Assembly (NCBI RefSeq): GCF_023973825.1
Contig: NC_090125.1
Coordinates: 2,378,928-2,442,927 of the forward strand
Origin: Plasmodium brasilianum
Taxonomy: Eukaryota; Apicomplexa; Aconoidasida; Haemosporida; Plasmodiidae
DNA: 64,000 nt
Direction: 5' to 3'
The notes beneath the pieces were generated by a model that worked only from the letters and a program-made list of their open reading frames with translations, was not told the origin of the DNA and ran no database searches. Position numbers and translations under genes: made by a program. This document shows, piece by piece, positions 21,373 through 32,800 of the stretch (positions are counted from its first letter, which is position 1; each line of letters starts with the position of its first letter).

Positions 21373-23050
21373 ATATATTTTTGCTAAATTTTTTTTTTTT
21401 TTTTTTTTCACCTCTTTTTAAAGCTTTTTCTTAATATAATTTGAACTAATTAAATACAAACTCTCAAACGTAAAACATAAGTATAAATAAAACATTTTAC
21501 CATACATACATTTATATGATTAAACGTATATTATACGTGCATTATACTAACATTATTATACTTACATAATACATATACATATATTTACATAGCATATATA
21601 AATTATGTATACATTAATCATAAAACTTCAATCATTAAAAAAATTAGAATTAAAAATTAAATATTATGAATTAAGAATTGTGAATTAAGAATTGTGAATT
21701 AAGAATTGTGAATTAAGAACTGTTAATTAAGAATTATATGTTATGAATTATAAATTAAAATTAATTTAACTTTTACCTAATTACACTATGTCGTCAAAAT
21801 TTACATACGTAAATGTATATTATTATACAAATTTCATTTTTTGTTTTTTCTTTTTTGTTGCGTACTCTTTAGTAATTAATATTCCCAATTTTTCTACGCA
21901 AATAAATTTGTTCAAACTATTTATCGCAATATACAATTTTATATATTTATATAGATTATATATAAATGTATTTAACTTAGAAAAAAAGGCATAGCAGATA
22001 ATTGTTTTATTACTGCACACGTATTTATATAAAAATAAACATACTTAAAGAGGACCTTTTTTTTTTTTTTTTTCTACCCTGTTGAAAAAAACGCTTATAG
22101 CAAATACATAATATTAGGGATAAAATCAACATCAAAAATATTCTGTAAAATTTTTTCAAATTTAAAAAAAAAGGTAAAATTTAAAAAAGTTTAGGGGTTA
22201 CATTTTATTTTATCTGCTTTTTCCTATTAAAGTCGAAAAGAGAAGCTAAAAAAAAATTTCAAAAATTTATACTACTTTTTTTATATACTTGATAATTTAA
22301 AATATATACCAAAAAGCAAATTTTAAGGCGATTAATCTGTAAAAATAGAAAAATAAATAGATTTAATACGGTTCAAATGTATTTATTTTCACTAGTACTA
22401 CATTAAATATTTAATATATATATATTTATTTATTTGAATAAGAAACAGTTCTGAGTAATAATTAGAAATTCATAAAAAAAGTATAGAACAAAAATAATAT
22501 ATTAGGAAATAATGGTAATATATTTTATTATTATTATATTTAAATAATGCTGAAGACTGGAGCCAATTTTTTTTTTTTTTCCTTTTTTAATAATATTACA
22601 AATGATATTCTTCTTTAAAAAAAAAAAAATTATAATTAGGGTTAAGACTTGCATCTTTTTTTCTTTTTTCTTTTTTCTTTTCCGATCAGGTTTGTTTTTG
22701 ATTTTTTCCTTTTTTGTATATCCTCTTTAGTGTTTTATATTTATATAGGAAAAAAAAAAAAATGAAATAAAATAGAAAGAAAAACAGCAGATTATAACAA
22801 AAGGGCATATTTATTTGTACGAGTGTTCATATTTTAATACTTGATATATTATTCTTTCAGATCCTTTATATGAATGCAATATGGTTAGCAAAAGGAAAAA
22901 TAGCGTATGCTACCATACGAAGATGTTAATACATATAAGCTGTTACAAATAACAGATAGGTTATAATAATGTAGCTAAAATTTTATCAAAAATATGTATG
23001 GACCTATATATATATGTGCACATTCACGTGGATATGTTAAAATATCCCAC
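21373..23050. other. intergenic region, 5' flank of FCP
   Basis: AT-rich upstream region of FCP. It includes four copies of a 14-bp tandem (TGAATTAAGAATTG, about 21665-21740), T-tracts at about 22058-22071 and 22568-22580, and A/T-rich spacer. No gene is supported between FCP and the coding-like stretch that begins at 23051. Confidence 0.6.
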
Positions 23051-24513
23051 TTAGTAATTCGTATGTTCATCTCCATTTTGTACATAAGGTAGCAAAGGTT
23101 CATTAATTACATTGACTGTTCCGTTGTTATCATGTGATATGGGGATTGACATGTAGTACAACAACCCCATTATATTATCCACAATATTTTTATTGCCTAT
23201 ATGAATTAATATAATATTTTTCATACACAAATTGCATAGTGTTGAATAGTCAACCAATGATGAAAAATCTGTACTTTCGTAGTGTTAACAACTCCGTTTA
23301 GAATTAGTTTTAACATTTTAGTAATATATTCCACCTATGATACTAGACACTAGTATGTCCTATTTTATATTATGTTTTTATTCCATCTTTATAAATATAA
23401 AATTAATATTGAATAAAAGTTTATGTAATATAATGGAATAATTAATCGTTAATGACCTTGCCAGGTACTATGCACATATACGTAACAAAATTTTGTTGGG
23501 AAAAAAAAGTGTACTTTGAATTAGTGGCAAGGGTACCATTATTCACGTATAACATATATTAACGAGACTCACAGGAATTTATTATTATAACTATTATTAA
23601 TTAAAATATCATTAGTTCATTTTATTTGAGATTTTAAATTGTAAAATTTTGGTGTTTGTCTAACTATAACAGTCGAAAAGCTTATGATACATGCACAACT
23701 GCATGTAACTTAATTTTGTTCTATAAAAAAAAAAAAAAGACTCAAATAACTTACCTTTTGCAGTTAGCCATACATGATTTATCAAGATTTTTGTTTTATT
23801 TTTTCTTTATTTTTTCTCTTTCTTTTTTTTATTTTCACTCGTTGCAATTCCTTTTACCGAAAATTACAGCCGTAGTCATTTAAATATTACCCTTTAATTC
23901 TTCCATATACAGTACATAATTTTATGTTTCATTTTTCTAGTATAATTCAGTGTAACCAAATTGAGTGAAATGATATCTTCAAATTTAGTATACATATATC
24001 TATACGAGATAAACTTTTTTAATTATAGTACGCTTTCTTTTTTTCCATTTTAAACATATAAATTTTTAAATATATATCTTGCAAATTATAAACAACGAAA
24101 TATTTATGCTAAGTAAGCAAAATATTACACATATATATGTACATACATGCATATACGTATGTATTATATATGTGTATATATTTGTATACTGTAATATTTG
24201 CACGCCGTTATTAGTAAGCTTTTTTTTTTTTATAATAATATGGTTAACTTAATTTAAAAGAAAAATTAACACGTTACATTGCGTTAGATTATAATATTGG
24301 GGGGGTATAAGTTTTTGTATATACATCTTTTTCTTTTTTCTTTTTATAATTCCATATGGGATAATTTATTATTACGTACTGTTGTGTATTACTGCACATA
24401 ACTATAATCGCCATTATCGTATTTTTTACTAGAACTATTGAACTTAGTGCATATTTTATCATAACAAAATAGTGGGAATGGTGAAGAGCCACTGATACAA
24501 TTTTAAAAATTCG
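23051..24513 (-). pseudogene. unresolved coding-like region: spliced gene or decayed gene
   Basis: Several minus-strand fragments look coding but do not join. In order, they are: 24513-24289 (VSVALHHSHYFVMIKYALSS, then KNTIMAIIVMCSNTQQY before a possible GTAATA donor); about 24008-23890 (YTKFEDIISLNLVTLNYTRK); 23555-23442 (MLYVNNGTLATNSKYTFFSQ, ending VPGKVIND); and 23330-23051. The last has a frame change at a T5 tract near 23255: upstream reads EYITKMLKLILNGVVNTTKV, downstream SSLVDYSTLCNLCMKNIILI and then GLLYYMSIPI to a stop. Local GC rises in these pieces. The strand pattern vaguely recalls a vWA-type fold such as TFIIH p34, but I cannot support that. It may be a multi-exon gene I failed to solve, a gene with sequence errors, or a pseudogene. 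Confidence 0.35.
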
Positions 24514-24599
24514 CTATATGTATCAACTAAATTATATTTTCATTAAAAAATGATTAATTTTTTTTTTTTTTTTTTCTGTTGTTTCTAGCTGTTATAAAA

Positions 24600-24634
<35 letters not shown>

Positions 24635-24890
24635 TAAGGGTAGGACAACAATCCTATTGCACATAAAAAAATGCATAGAATTGCACTAGAGAGCAGACTT
24701 TTTCTTTATACAAGGAATATATTTTTCATCATATATTGAATTAAAAAAAATGCTTTGAAAACAGTCTTTTTTGAATATGAAAAAAAAAAAATTAATTTTA
24801 AATGTTTTAAATTGGAAAAAAAAAAAAAAAAAAAAAAAAAGAAAGAAAGAAAAGAATGGCATACAATACAACATATGATAAATTTTTAGT

Positions 24891-25082
24891 ATGAACTATT
24901 TTGCCGCCTACCACAGCATTATTCCTTCGGGAAAAATAGGAAGCACTCAAATTATTAATAAAAAAAATAATATAAGTTGTGTCAGTACATATAAGGAAAA
25001 ATATAGAACGAAAAGAAGCAGAAAAAAGCGCAAACGTAACAATAAAGGCGAAGAAAACCTGGCTAACCCAAAAACAAGATAA
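24891..25082 (+). CDS. small basic ORF, uncertain
   Basis: A 63-codon ATG-initiated ORF (MNYFAAYHSIIPSGKIGSTQ) with a Lys/Arg-rich nuclear-signal-like stretch (KRSRKKRKRN) and a purine-rich coding strand. That is more gene-like than its surroundings. A second short ATG frame follows immediately (25084, MKKNNDLVITNKIRRVQYCG) in another frame. No family is recognised. It may be part of an unresolved gene or of the 5' leader of the four-TM gene at 25514. Confidence 0.25.
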   Translation: MNYFAAYHSIIPSGKIGSTQIINKKNNISCVSTYKEKYRTKRSRKKRKRNNKGEENLANPKTR

Positions 25083-25513
25083 ATGAAGAAGAACAATGAT
25101 CTTGTAATTACAAATAAAATACGTAGGGTCCAATATTGTGGGAGTTATGAGTTGAAGTAAAATGTATATGGCTATATATTACTTTTCTGTAATTCTTTTC
25201 GGCAAGTTGTACTTTTACATTATTTTAAAAAAATTTTCTTGCCTTTTTCTTTATCTTTTGCAAACCTCCCTTCTGTTAATCAGTTTACGAGCATCAAACA
25301 AGATTAAAAAAGTGAAACTTTTTTTATAGTTGTGCATATATATGCGCGCATAGATAGATACATCTCTATGCATACATCTCTATGCATACATATATATATA
25401 TATATATATATACACATAAATTTATCTACTTATATATACATATGTATGGGTACATATGTTCACGCCTTATATGTACGCGAATTCATGTACATATTATGAA
25501 TTATCATTAGAAA

Positions 25514-26095
25514 ATGTTTAGGACTCAGGGGATAAAAAGATGGACTATGAAGAGGTTTTTATGTTTTTCCATCGGGACGGCATCAACAATATATTCTATA
25601 CTTCTCATCCTAATGTCTATTCTTATACTAACTCATATGTCACATTACAATGAAACATTATTTATAGTAATATCAATACTTAATTGTATTTGTGCCATAT
25701 TAATATTTATATCGATAGCGCACAAAAATGCCTTTACAGCCTATATAGCATACAATATAGTAGTAATAAACTATATAGTGGAAGCCATTGAATGTTTAAT
25801 ATGTGTTTATAATATATGCACATCTCATAGTGTTCAGTGGTATTATGATAATTTTGATTGGCATAGGAAAATAATATATAATTATAATATGTACTATGGA
25901 ATTTTGGAAATGATAGTTCATGTATTTATGTTTACAATTGCTTATTTTGTTATTCAATTGGTATGGAGCTTTTATAGAATTTTACAAGTCGGTGGAAATA
26001 TTTTTTCTTTTCAAAGAGCAGAAGACATTGAAAAAATTTTACACGGGACTAACTATTACTCTTACGGAACTATGACCAACATTCAGTCTTACTAG
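25514..26095 (+). CDS. four-transmembrane integral membrane protein
   Basis: 193 residues in one exon. There are four hydrophobic segments at about residues 16-39, 49-68, 76-100 and 130-153. The short basic N-terminus (MFRTQGIKRWTMKR) and the C-terminal tail from WSFYRILQVGGNIFSFQRAE onwards would both be cytosolic if the topology follows the positive-inside rule. The loop between segments 3 and 4 holds aromatic residues (SHSVQWYYDNFDWHRK). The layout resembles small tetraspan proteins of the LAPTM/MARVEL size class, but no signature motif is recognisable, so function is left open. The upstream flank has (TA)n and ATAC runs near 25380-25450. Confidence 0.85.
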   Translation: MFRTQGIKRWTMKRFLCFSIGTASTIYSILLILMSILILTHMSHYNETLFIVISILNCICAILIFISIAHKNAFTAYIAYNIVVINYIVEAIECLICVYNICTSHSVQWYYDNFDWHRKIIYNYNMYYGILEMIVHVFMFTIAYFVIQLVWSFYRILQVGGNIFSFQRAEDIEKILHGTNYYSYGTMTNIQSY

Positions 26096-27062
26096 CACGT
26101 GTGCATGTGCACAACGAATATTCGTTTATTAATATAAGCATGAACACACACATGCGTATACGTATGCATGAATATATACATTCATGCATGTATATATGTT
26201 TCCACTGCTATGCATTGTATTATTTACTCTTTTATTGCATGTATTTCCCCTTATATGGCATTAACTTAATGAACGAATTAACTTCATTTTATCCTTATTT
26301 TGAATACAACCTTTTTTTAGTATTTAGCTTATTTCGTACATTTCCTATATTTGGTACTTTAACTTTATTATGTGCACTTATTTATTATGAAACTCTTTAC
26401 ATTGCTCTTGCTATCGCGTTTGGCCTATTTCATTTTATTTTACCTTTTCGATTTTACATTTTTTATTTTACCTTTTCGATTTTTCATCTTTGATTTTTCC
26501 CTTTCGATTATTTTACTCTTACTCTTTTTTTTTGTTTTTTTTAAATATTGTAATTCATTTAATATCCCCTCTTTAGGTATTTGCTGCATCCTTTTATTTT
26601 TTTTTTTGCAGACCGTAAAAATTAATAAGAACGTGTTTGCGTGCGTATAGTACTTACATACGTATATGTAGTATGTGTGTATGTTTATACACGAACATAC
26701 TAACAAGACAAAAAATATGCTATTTTCAAGCAAATATATACGCATATTTTTACGCATACTAAGGGGACGCGAGAATATTCAACTAAAACCAAATGAACGA
26801 TACGTATATATGGTATATTATAAGAATAATCAAACGCCTTAAATATTTTATGGAAATAATATAACTATCGAATACTTCCTTAAGTGACGTTAAAATAAAA
26901 AGATTTTAATTGCCTTAGCAAAATAGCTTGTAATATATATAATGATGTTGAAAAATTTTAAAAGGAAAGTGAAATTTCTTGCGAAATTTGCTTAAACGTT
27001 TAATGGCTAAGCGTGCATGCTTTAAAAATAATATTTTAATCAAAGCGGATACACGAAAAAAT
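26096..27062. other. 3' flank of the four-TM gene
   Basis: Pyrimidine-rich DNA with TTTTATTTTACC-like stretches near 26430-26540. Open frames here are hydrophobic, low-complexity by-products of the T-rich strand. No gene is supported. Confidence 0.55.
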
Positions 27063-27285
27063 AGAAATAAAATAAAGCAAAGTAAAATGAAGCAAAATAA
27101 AATGGAGCAAAATAAAATGAAGCAAAATAAAATGAAGCAAAATAATATGAAGCAAAATAATATGAAGCAAAATAATATGAAGCAAAATAATATGAAGCAA
27201 AATAATATAAAGCAAAATTAAAAGAAGCAAAATAAAATAAAGCAAGATAAAATAAAGCAAAATAAAATGAAATAAAATAGAATTA
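27060..27285 (+). repeat. 15-bp minisatellite related to the UCHL3 intron array
   Basis: About thirteen copies of AAAATAAAATGAAGC with AATATGAAGC variants in the middle. The unit is the 20-bp unit of the UCHL3 intron array lacking the trailing ATAAC. It lies between the four-TM gene and the 3' end of the putative small minus-strand gene at 27314. Confidence 0.92.
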
Positions 27286-27313
27286 CTCAAAATAAAAAAA
27301 AAAAAAATGCGCA

Positions 27314-27892
27314 TCAACAAATGCAAACTTTATGTAAAGAAAGTGGGCCCTTATACTGGTTGCTAATGGTAAAAATTGTACACGCGGAATAATAATGATG
27401 TTTCTTATATAGGTAAATATATCCAAACACGGTCAATATTTTCCATATAAATTTTAAGAACCCATATGCACGCACATAAATGTCCTCACATGTACACCAT
27501 GTGATATACAATAGAATAGTTTTCTTCACATTTCTTTTTCTGAAGAAGTTATGCAAATTGCCTTAACAATTTCAACATTCCTTGATGTTTCTTTTTATGT
27601 ATGAAACCTTCTTATATACTTTAAAAAATTCCGTTCATTTATATAAAAAATATAATTTTTAAAATATCATAAATGTCTATTTTTTTCTTAATGCAACAAG
27701 AACAAAAATAAAATAAGAAAAACGTAAAAATAAATAAAGTATATAAATATAAAGAAAAATTTAAAAAGAAAAAAATCTGTAAATACATTGTTTTTTCCAA
27801 AGTTGATACGAATTCTTTGTTTTTCAAAATGTTAATATATATTATATAATTACCTACAAATAACATCTTTGTGTGGCTCTTAAATAAGCCAT
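27314..27892 (-). CDS. probable small spliced gene, single-TM protein, exons unresolved
   Basis: The 3' part (27543-27314) is a clearly gene-like frame: RKRNVKKTILLYITWCTCED, then YVRAYGFLKFIWKILTVFGY with one hydrophobic helix, then KKHHYYSACTIFTISNQYKG and PLSLHKVCIC. An acceptor (CTTCTTCAG) sits at its start. A good first exon begins at the ATG at 27892 (MAYLRATQRCY), reading into GTAGGTAATT, a candidate donor. Middle pieces (for example KEFVSTLEKTMYLQ near 27810, and HQGMLKLLRQFA near 27570) look coding too, but phases could not be reconciled. A short basic leader plus one membrane helix would fit a small mitochondrial inner-membrane subunit; this is inference. The position, convergent with 25514 and divergent from BI-1, suits a real gene. 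Confidence 0.4.
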
Positions 27893-28005
27893 TACGAAAT
27901 GAGATTATTGAAATAAATATATATGTAAAATTTTAGTTAGAGTCTTTACTTCATACGCAAATATGGAAGAAATACTAACATCCCTTAAAAAATATTTTTT
28001 ATTAT

Positions 28006-28061
<56 letters not shown>

Positions 28062-28821
28062 TATATATTATATATATATATTTATATATATATTAAAGTT
28101 AAGGCCTCAAATTAACCTACTACATTATTATATAATCATAAAGAGGGGTTTTTGATTAAAACATAAGAATATATTTTTGGATGTGATACAACTTTATTTT
28201 ATGTAACAAGGGGTTTAATAATCATAAACTGAAAATATATATATACTGTAAGTATGTATATATATATATATATTATATATGTATATATATATAAGCGTAC
28301 GTATATTTTAATACGTACACTAAACATTTTTTTTTTTTTTTTTTATTTCGTGCTCATTTTTTTTATACAAAAATTTATTTAAAAAATATGGAAAGTAAAA
28401 CAAAAAATTTTTGTAAATTATTTTATTTATAAAGTAATCAAAAAAAGAGAACAAATTAAAATAAGCAAATTAAAATTGTTCATTTAAAAATATTATATAT
28501 ATATATATATATTAATACTCAAGTTAGAAGATATATATATATTATTATATTTTTTATAGCAAAATATTAAAACATATAAAATTTTGGTAAAATTATATAT
28601 AGCGCATTAAAGCATATCAAAGGTCTTAAAATTATTTTTAACATTATTTACGGAATAATATATATATATATATATATATATAATTATATGCTAATATTTT
28701 TTTTTACTTATTTTTAAATATATATCGAATAACGAGCATAGCCAGTAGCTTATTTTTTATAAATTTTTGCTGCGGGGATTTATTTTAATTATTTAGTGAA
28801 TATATATATCATAAAGAAAAA
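27893..28821. promoter_or_regulatory. 5' flank of Bax inhibitor-1
   Basis: Extremely AT-rich, with (TA)n at about 28010-28080, 28257-28275, 28495-28512 and 28660-28682 and a T-tract at 28329-28344. It probably serves as the promoter region for BI-1 (+) and for the putative small minus gene. No distinct motif is recognised. Confidence 0.5.
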
Positions 28822-30402
28822 ATGGACTTCCTAAACCAAATAAAAAAACGACAAAAGGAAATAAAATTATCGAATATTTTAAACTTTTCACCAATAACAA
28901 ATGAAGAGAAGAATCATTTAATAAAAATATACGGTCTTTTGGCTATTGGAACGATAATAACTGCTTTGAGCTGTTATGTTGACTTGCATTTTGTGAAAGT
29001 CCCAAGATTTATAGCATCCATTATTAGTTTATGTTGTTCTTTTGCCTTGGCGGCATCATGTAATTATTCTCATTACAGTAATAACTTACTTGCAACATCA
29101 AAGAAGAGATTGCTTTATTTTGCTGGTATATCATCATCTATTGGAATTTTGATGAGTGATTATATTGCATATGTTAATTATTTGAACCCGTCTATTCTTC
29201 CGCTAGCATTTTTTGGCAGTTTATCCATATTTACCTGCTTTTCCTTGTCTGCCATATTTTCAAAAAACAGGTAAAAGGAGGAAAAATATGTTAGGCATAC
29301 GTGAATTACGTACATATATATATATATTTTTTTTTTTTTTTCTTTGTGGTAATTTTCTATTTATGGGTCCCATTTAATTTTGTGGATCGTGCCAGTGTTC
29401 TTAATATGTGATGGAATTTGTCATAAGTATATGTGCTTATTTGTATAAGTACTCGTATGCATGTTCGGATGAATATTCGTATACGTGTTTGTATATTTTT
29501 ACAGTTGAGATATTGCTTCTGTTTATATAGATTGGATAGCTTAAAAATTAACATAGGACATATATAATAAATAAATTTTTTTTTTTTTTCTATCCTTCAG
29601 AATTTCGATCTTTCTTGGAGCAGTATTATCTGCAGTATGTTCCTATGTAACCCTACTTTCTTTTATGAATTTTTTCATAAGGTCAAAATACATTGACGCC
29701 ACCTTATTGTATGTAGGATTCTTTATGTATATGGGGTAATACTTTCGCACATATATGGCAACACATAAATACGTACCTACATACATATATATATAGCTTA
29801 TAAGGGAGAACATATGTAAAGGTTTCCACCTTTTTTCAAAAATTAAAAAAAAAATACATAAATGAACATATGAATCATTATTTTTTTTTCTTGCAGATTT
29901 GTGTTGTTTGATACCCAAATTACTTTGCTTGATTTTCGTAGAGGAAACAAAGATTATATAGTAATAATTTACTAAAAAAAAAAAATAAAAAAACACGCAT
30001 AATACATAAGGATCATCATTTGAATATAAAGAAATATGTGTGAATGCCTTATAATACATATATAAATATATATATTTATGTTTATATAAATGTGTATATA
30101 TTTGTGAACGTACATGTGCATTTGATGTATATCCTTTTTGCATTATACTGAACTTTGCCTAATAATGATACCCGTGCAAATGTAGATGGCTATTTTCCTG
30201 TGAATATATCTTCGTTCATGTATTAACCATGTATTGTAGTACGGGAATAGAAGGTTTGATAATTTATATATATATATATTTTTTTTTATAAATTTTCCCC
30301 TATTTACAGATGCATTCTTTATGTCTATATTTAGATTTAGTTGGGTTATTTACGCATTTGTTGAGAATATTAGGTCAAAAAGAAGAGAAAAAAAAGAAAT
30401 AA
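28822..30402 (+). CDS. BI-1: Bax inhibitor-1 (TMBIM6-type), four exons
   Basis: A multi-pass ER membrane protein of the BI-1/TMBIM family, which modulates ER calcium leak and stress responses. Exons 28822-29270, 29601-29735, 29897-29960 and 30310-30402 join in frame to 246 residues, close to the 237 of human TMBIM6. Family landmarks: FSPITNEEKNHLIKIYGLLA at the start, NPSILPLAFFGSLSIFTCFS in the middle, FVLFDTQI after exon 2, and a final DYI-MHSLCLYLDLVGLFTHLLRI with the conserved Asp followed by a Lys-rich C-terminus (QKEEKKKK). The Asp residues in FDTQ and LYLDL correspond to the pH-sensing pair of the family. About seven hydrophobic segments are visible. Introns are GT..AG with T-rich 3' ends. 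Confidence 0.95.
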
Positions 30403-31423
30403 TTTAAGTCCTGCATATAATTTTATTTGTTTTTTGAATGTATTATTTTCCAAGAAATTGTAATAAATTGAGCTTTCCAAGAAGGGACAGATATATATTT
30501 ATATACGTATACATGTATATATGCACATATATAATTCTTTTATGGAGAAAAAAAAAAAAAAAAATATTCCTTTTTTTTTTTTTTTAAATGACATAATTGC
30601 TTGATAATTTGAAATTTTATTTTTATACCTTTATTTTTGCTTATCACGTTTTATTTTATTTTTTTTTTTAAATGTTATATTATTGTTGTGTATTTATTAC
30701 TATAGCATATAACTACGTAACCCAATTGTTTATTTAAAAAGGATGTAAAAAAAAAAATTGCATGTGTATAAATTGCATGTGTATAAATTGTATGCGTATA
30801 AATTGTATGCGTATAAATGGATGCGTATAAATGGATGCGTATAAATGGATGCGTATAAATGGATGCGTATAAATTGTATGCGTATAAATTGTATGCGTAT
30901 AAATGGATGCGTATAAATTGTATGCGTATAAATTGTATGCGTATAAATGGATGCGTATAAATGGATGCGTATAAATTGTATGCGTATAAATGGATGCGTA
31001 TAAATGGATGCGTATAAAAGAATGCGCATAAATTTCATGTATATAAACTTTATGTATATTCTTATGTGAATATATAAATATTATGGTACCAAAAACTTCA
31101 AGTACAATTTGCATTTCTTCCGAAGCAAATTATTTTGAGAAATTAAAAAAAAAAAAAAAAGCATGTTAATATAAACTAGTGTGATGTTTCAAAAGTAAGG
31201 AATAAATGTATTAATAACACATTCATATATGTTTGAAAATATATACTCTGATAATTCATAAAAGGCAATTTGTTTTAAATTATGGTTTAAAATAACCATA
31301 AAAATACAAGTATGTATTTACTGTACCTACCTATTATATACCTATGTACGCAAATATATATATGTATTATATGCATAGTACCTCTTGTTAGGCATATTTA
31401 AAATTTGTTCGCTGTAAGATAGT
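30403..31423. other. intergenic region between BI-1 and NAXE
   Basis: BI-1 3' flank and NAXE 5' flank. Apart from the minisatellite at 30755-31035 it contains only A/T tracts and short TA runs. No gene is supported. Confidence 0.6.
30755..31035. repeat. mixed 14/15-bp minisatellite
   Basis: Interspersed copies of GTATAAATGGATGC (14 bp) and GTATAAATTGTATGC (15 bp), about eighteen in total, with two GTGTATAAATTGCAT copies at the left end. The two unit types alternate in blocks, which suggests repeated segmental duplication. It is located in the BI-1/NAXE intergenic region. Confidence 0.92.
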
Positions 31424-32769
31424 ATGAAGGATTTATTTTTTTTAAAAACATCTGCATGCTTTAGAGCGCGAAATAGCTTATACTTTTTAAGTTTTCTTAA
31501 TTTTCTAAAATTACGATTAAGTAATTTAACCTATATACATAATATTGGATTGCCTCAAAGAAAGAGAAGCAGTTGTAGAAGCTCCTTGAATCAGGGAGAA
31601 ATGGAAGTAACTGTGAGAAGGGAAAAAAAAAATAAAAAAAGCTAGCCAACCAACAAACAACAAACGAAGAAGAAACGAAAAAATGATGTAACATACAAAT
31701 TGTTATATAAAATACAAACATAATTATCTTAATATTCTTAATTTAAAGCGGTTTATGGAAATTTTTTTTTTTTTTTTCTTTCCATTTCTTATCTTTTTAC
31801 ACGTAGTATCTCTCTCAAACTATAGCACAAACAATAGATAATGAATTAATGAATGATGAAGTCGGGTACACAACAGAGCAGCTGATGGAATTAGCGGGAC
31901 ATTCTATTTCTCAAATAATTTTTAAGGAATATAATCCTAGGAAGTTTAATAAAATTCTCATTTGTTGTGGTCCCGGCAATAATGGAGGAGACGGACTTGT
32001 AGCAGCTCGTCATTTAAAAGAATTCGGTTATAACGTTACGGTCATATACCCTAAGGAAAATAAGAAAACCCTCTTCAAAGTTATAGAAATATTAAATGAT
32101 TTTTTAAAAAATCGTGGTGTCAGTAGTGTTGTAGGTTCTTGTCGATAGTTCTTTTTTTTTTTTATAGTCTGCCATACTTTGCAGTAATTTTTAATTTTAT
32201 GTATTCTGTTATATATTTTTGTCTTCTTAATTTTTATTATTAAAGAGGTTATTAAAGCTGATGGAGCATTACGAAATTGGTGTTTTAAAATTAACAACAG
32301 CAGAAGGTAAAACGTAATAAAAAAGAAAAAAAAAAAAAAAAAAAGATGCAATTATAAGTGCACAAAAAAAATATATATATAAGTACAAATGCACGTGTAA
32401 GTTGTGCGAAAGAGAAACGAAGTTCTAACCATGATCTCATCCTTTTGCGTGCAACAAAGGAAAAGACGTTTAAAACTTCTTTTTTACACATTATCATTAA
32501 TTTAATGAAAAAAATATTTTTTACCTTGATTTTTTAATATTCTGATCTACTTGAACATACATTGTATTTTTACGAATTATTATGTATGCAGAAATGTTGG
32601 GGTATGATTTAATAGTAGATGCTATTTTTGGTTTTAGCTTTAAAGGAGAACCCAGGACTCCGTTCGATGCATTAATTGAGGTAAGATTTCTCTTATTTTG
32701 TATACATGACACACTTTTTTTTCATTTGGTTTTACACCTTTTGTTTAGTTCTATACGTTGTATACCGTT

Positions 32770-32800
<31 letters not shown>

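Noticed and set aside
23051..23330. Assignment of the 23-24.5 kb fragments to TFIIH p34 (Tfb4)
   Set aside because: Only a loose strand pattern is shared; the C-terminal zinc-binding part is missing and phases do not join, so the name is not supported.
25084..25161. Selenoprotein W-like start because of VQYCGS
   Set aside because: The redox motif is not followed by the right residues, the frame ends at once, and no selenocysteine element was seen.
26101..26650. Plus-strand hydrophobic ORFs after the four-TM gene, considered as a further membrane protein
   Set aside because: Phe/Ile/Leu content follows from T-rich 3' flank DNA; simple-sequence runs and no start context or conserved motif.
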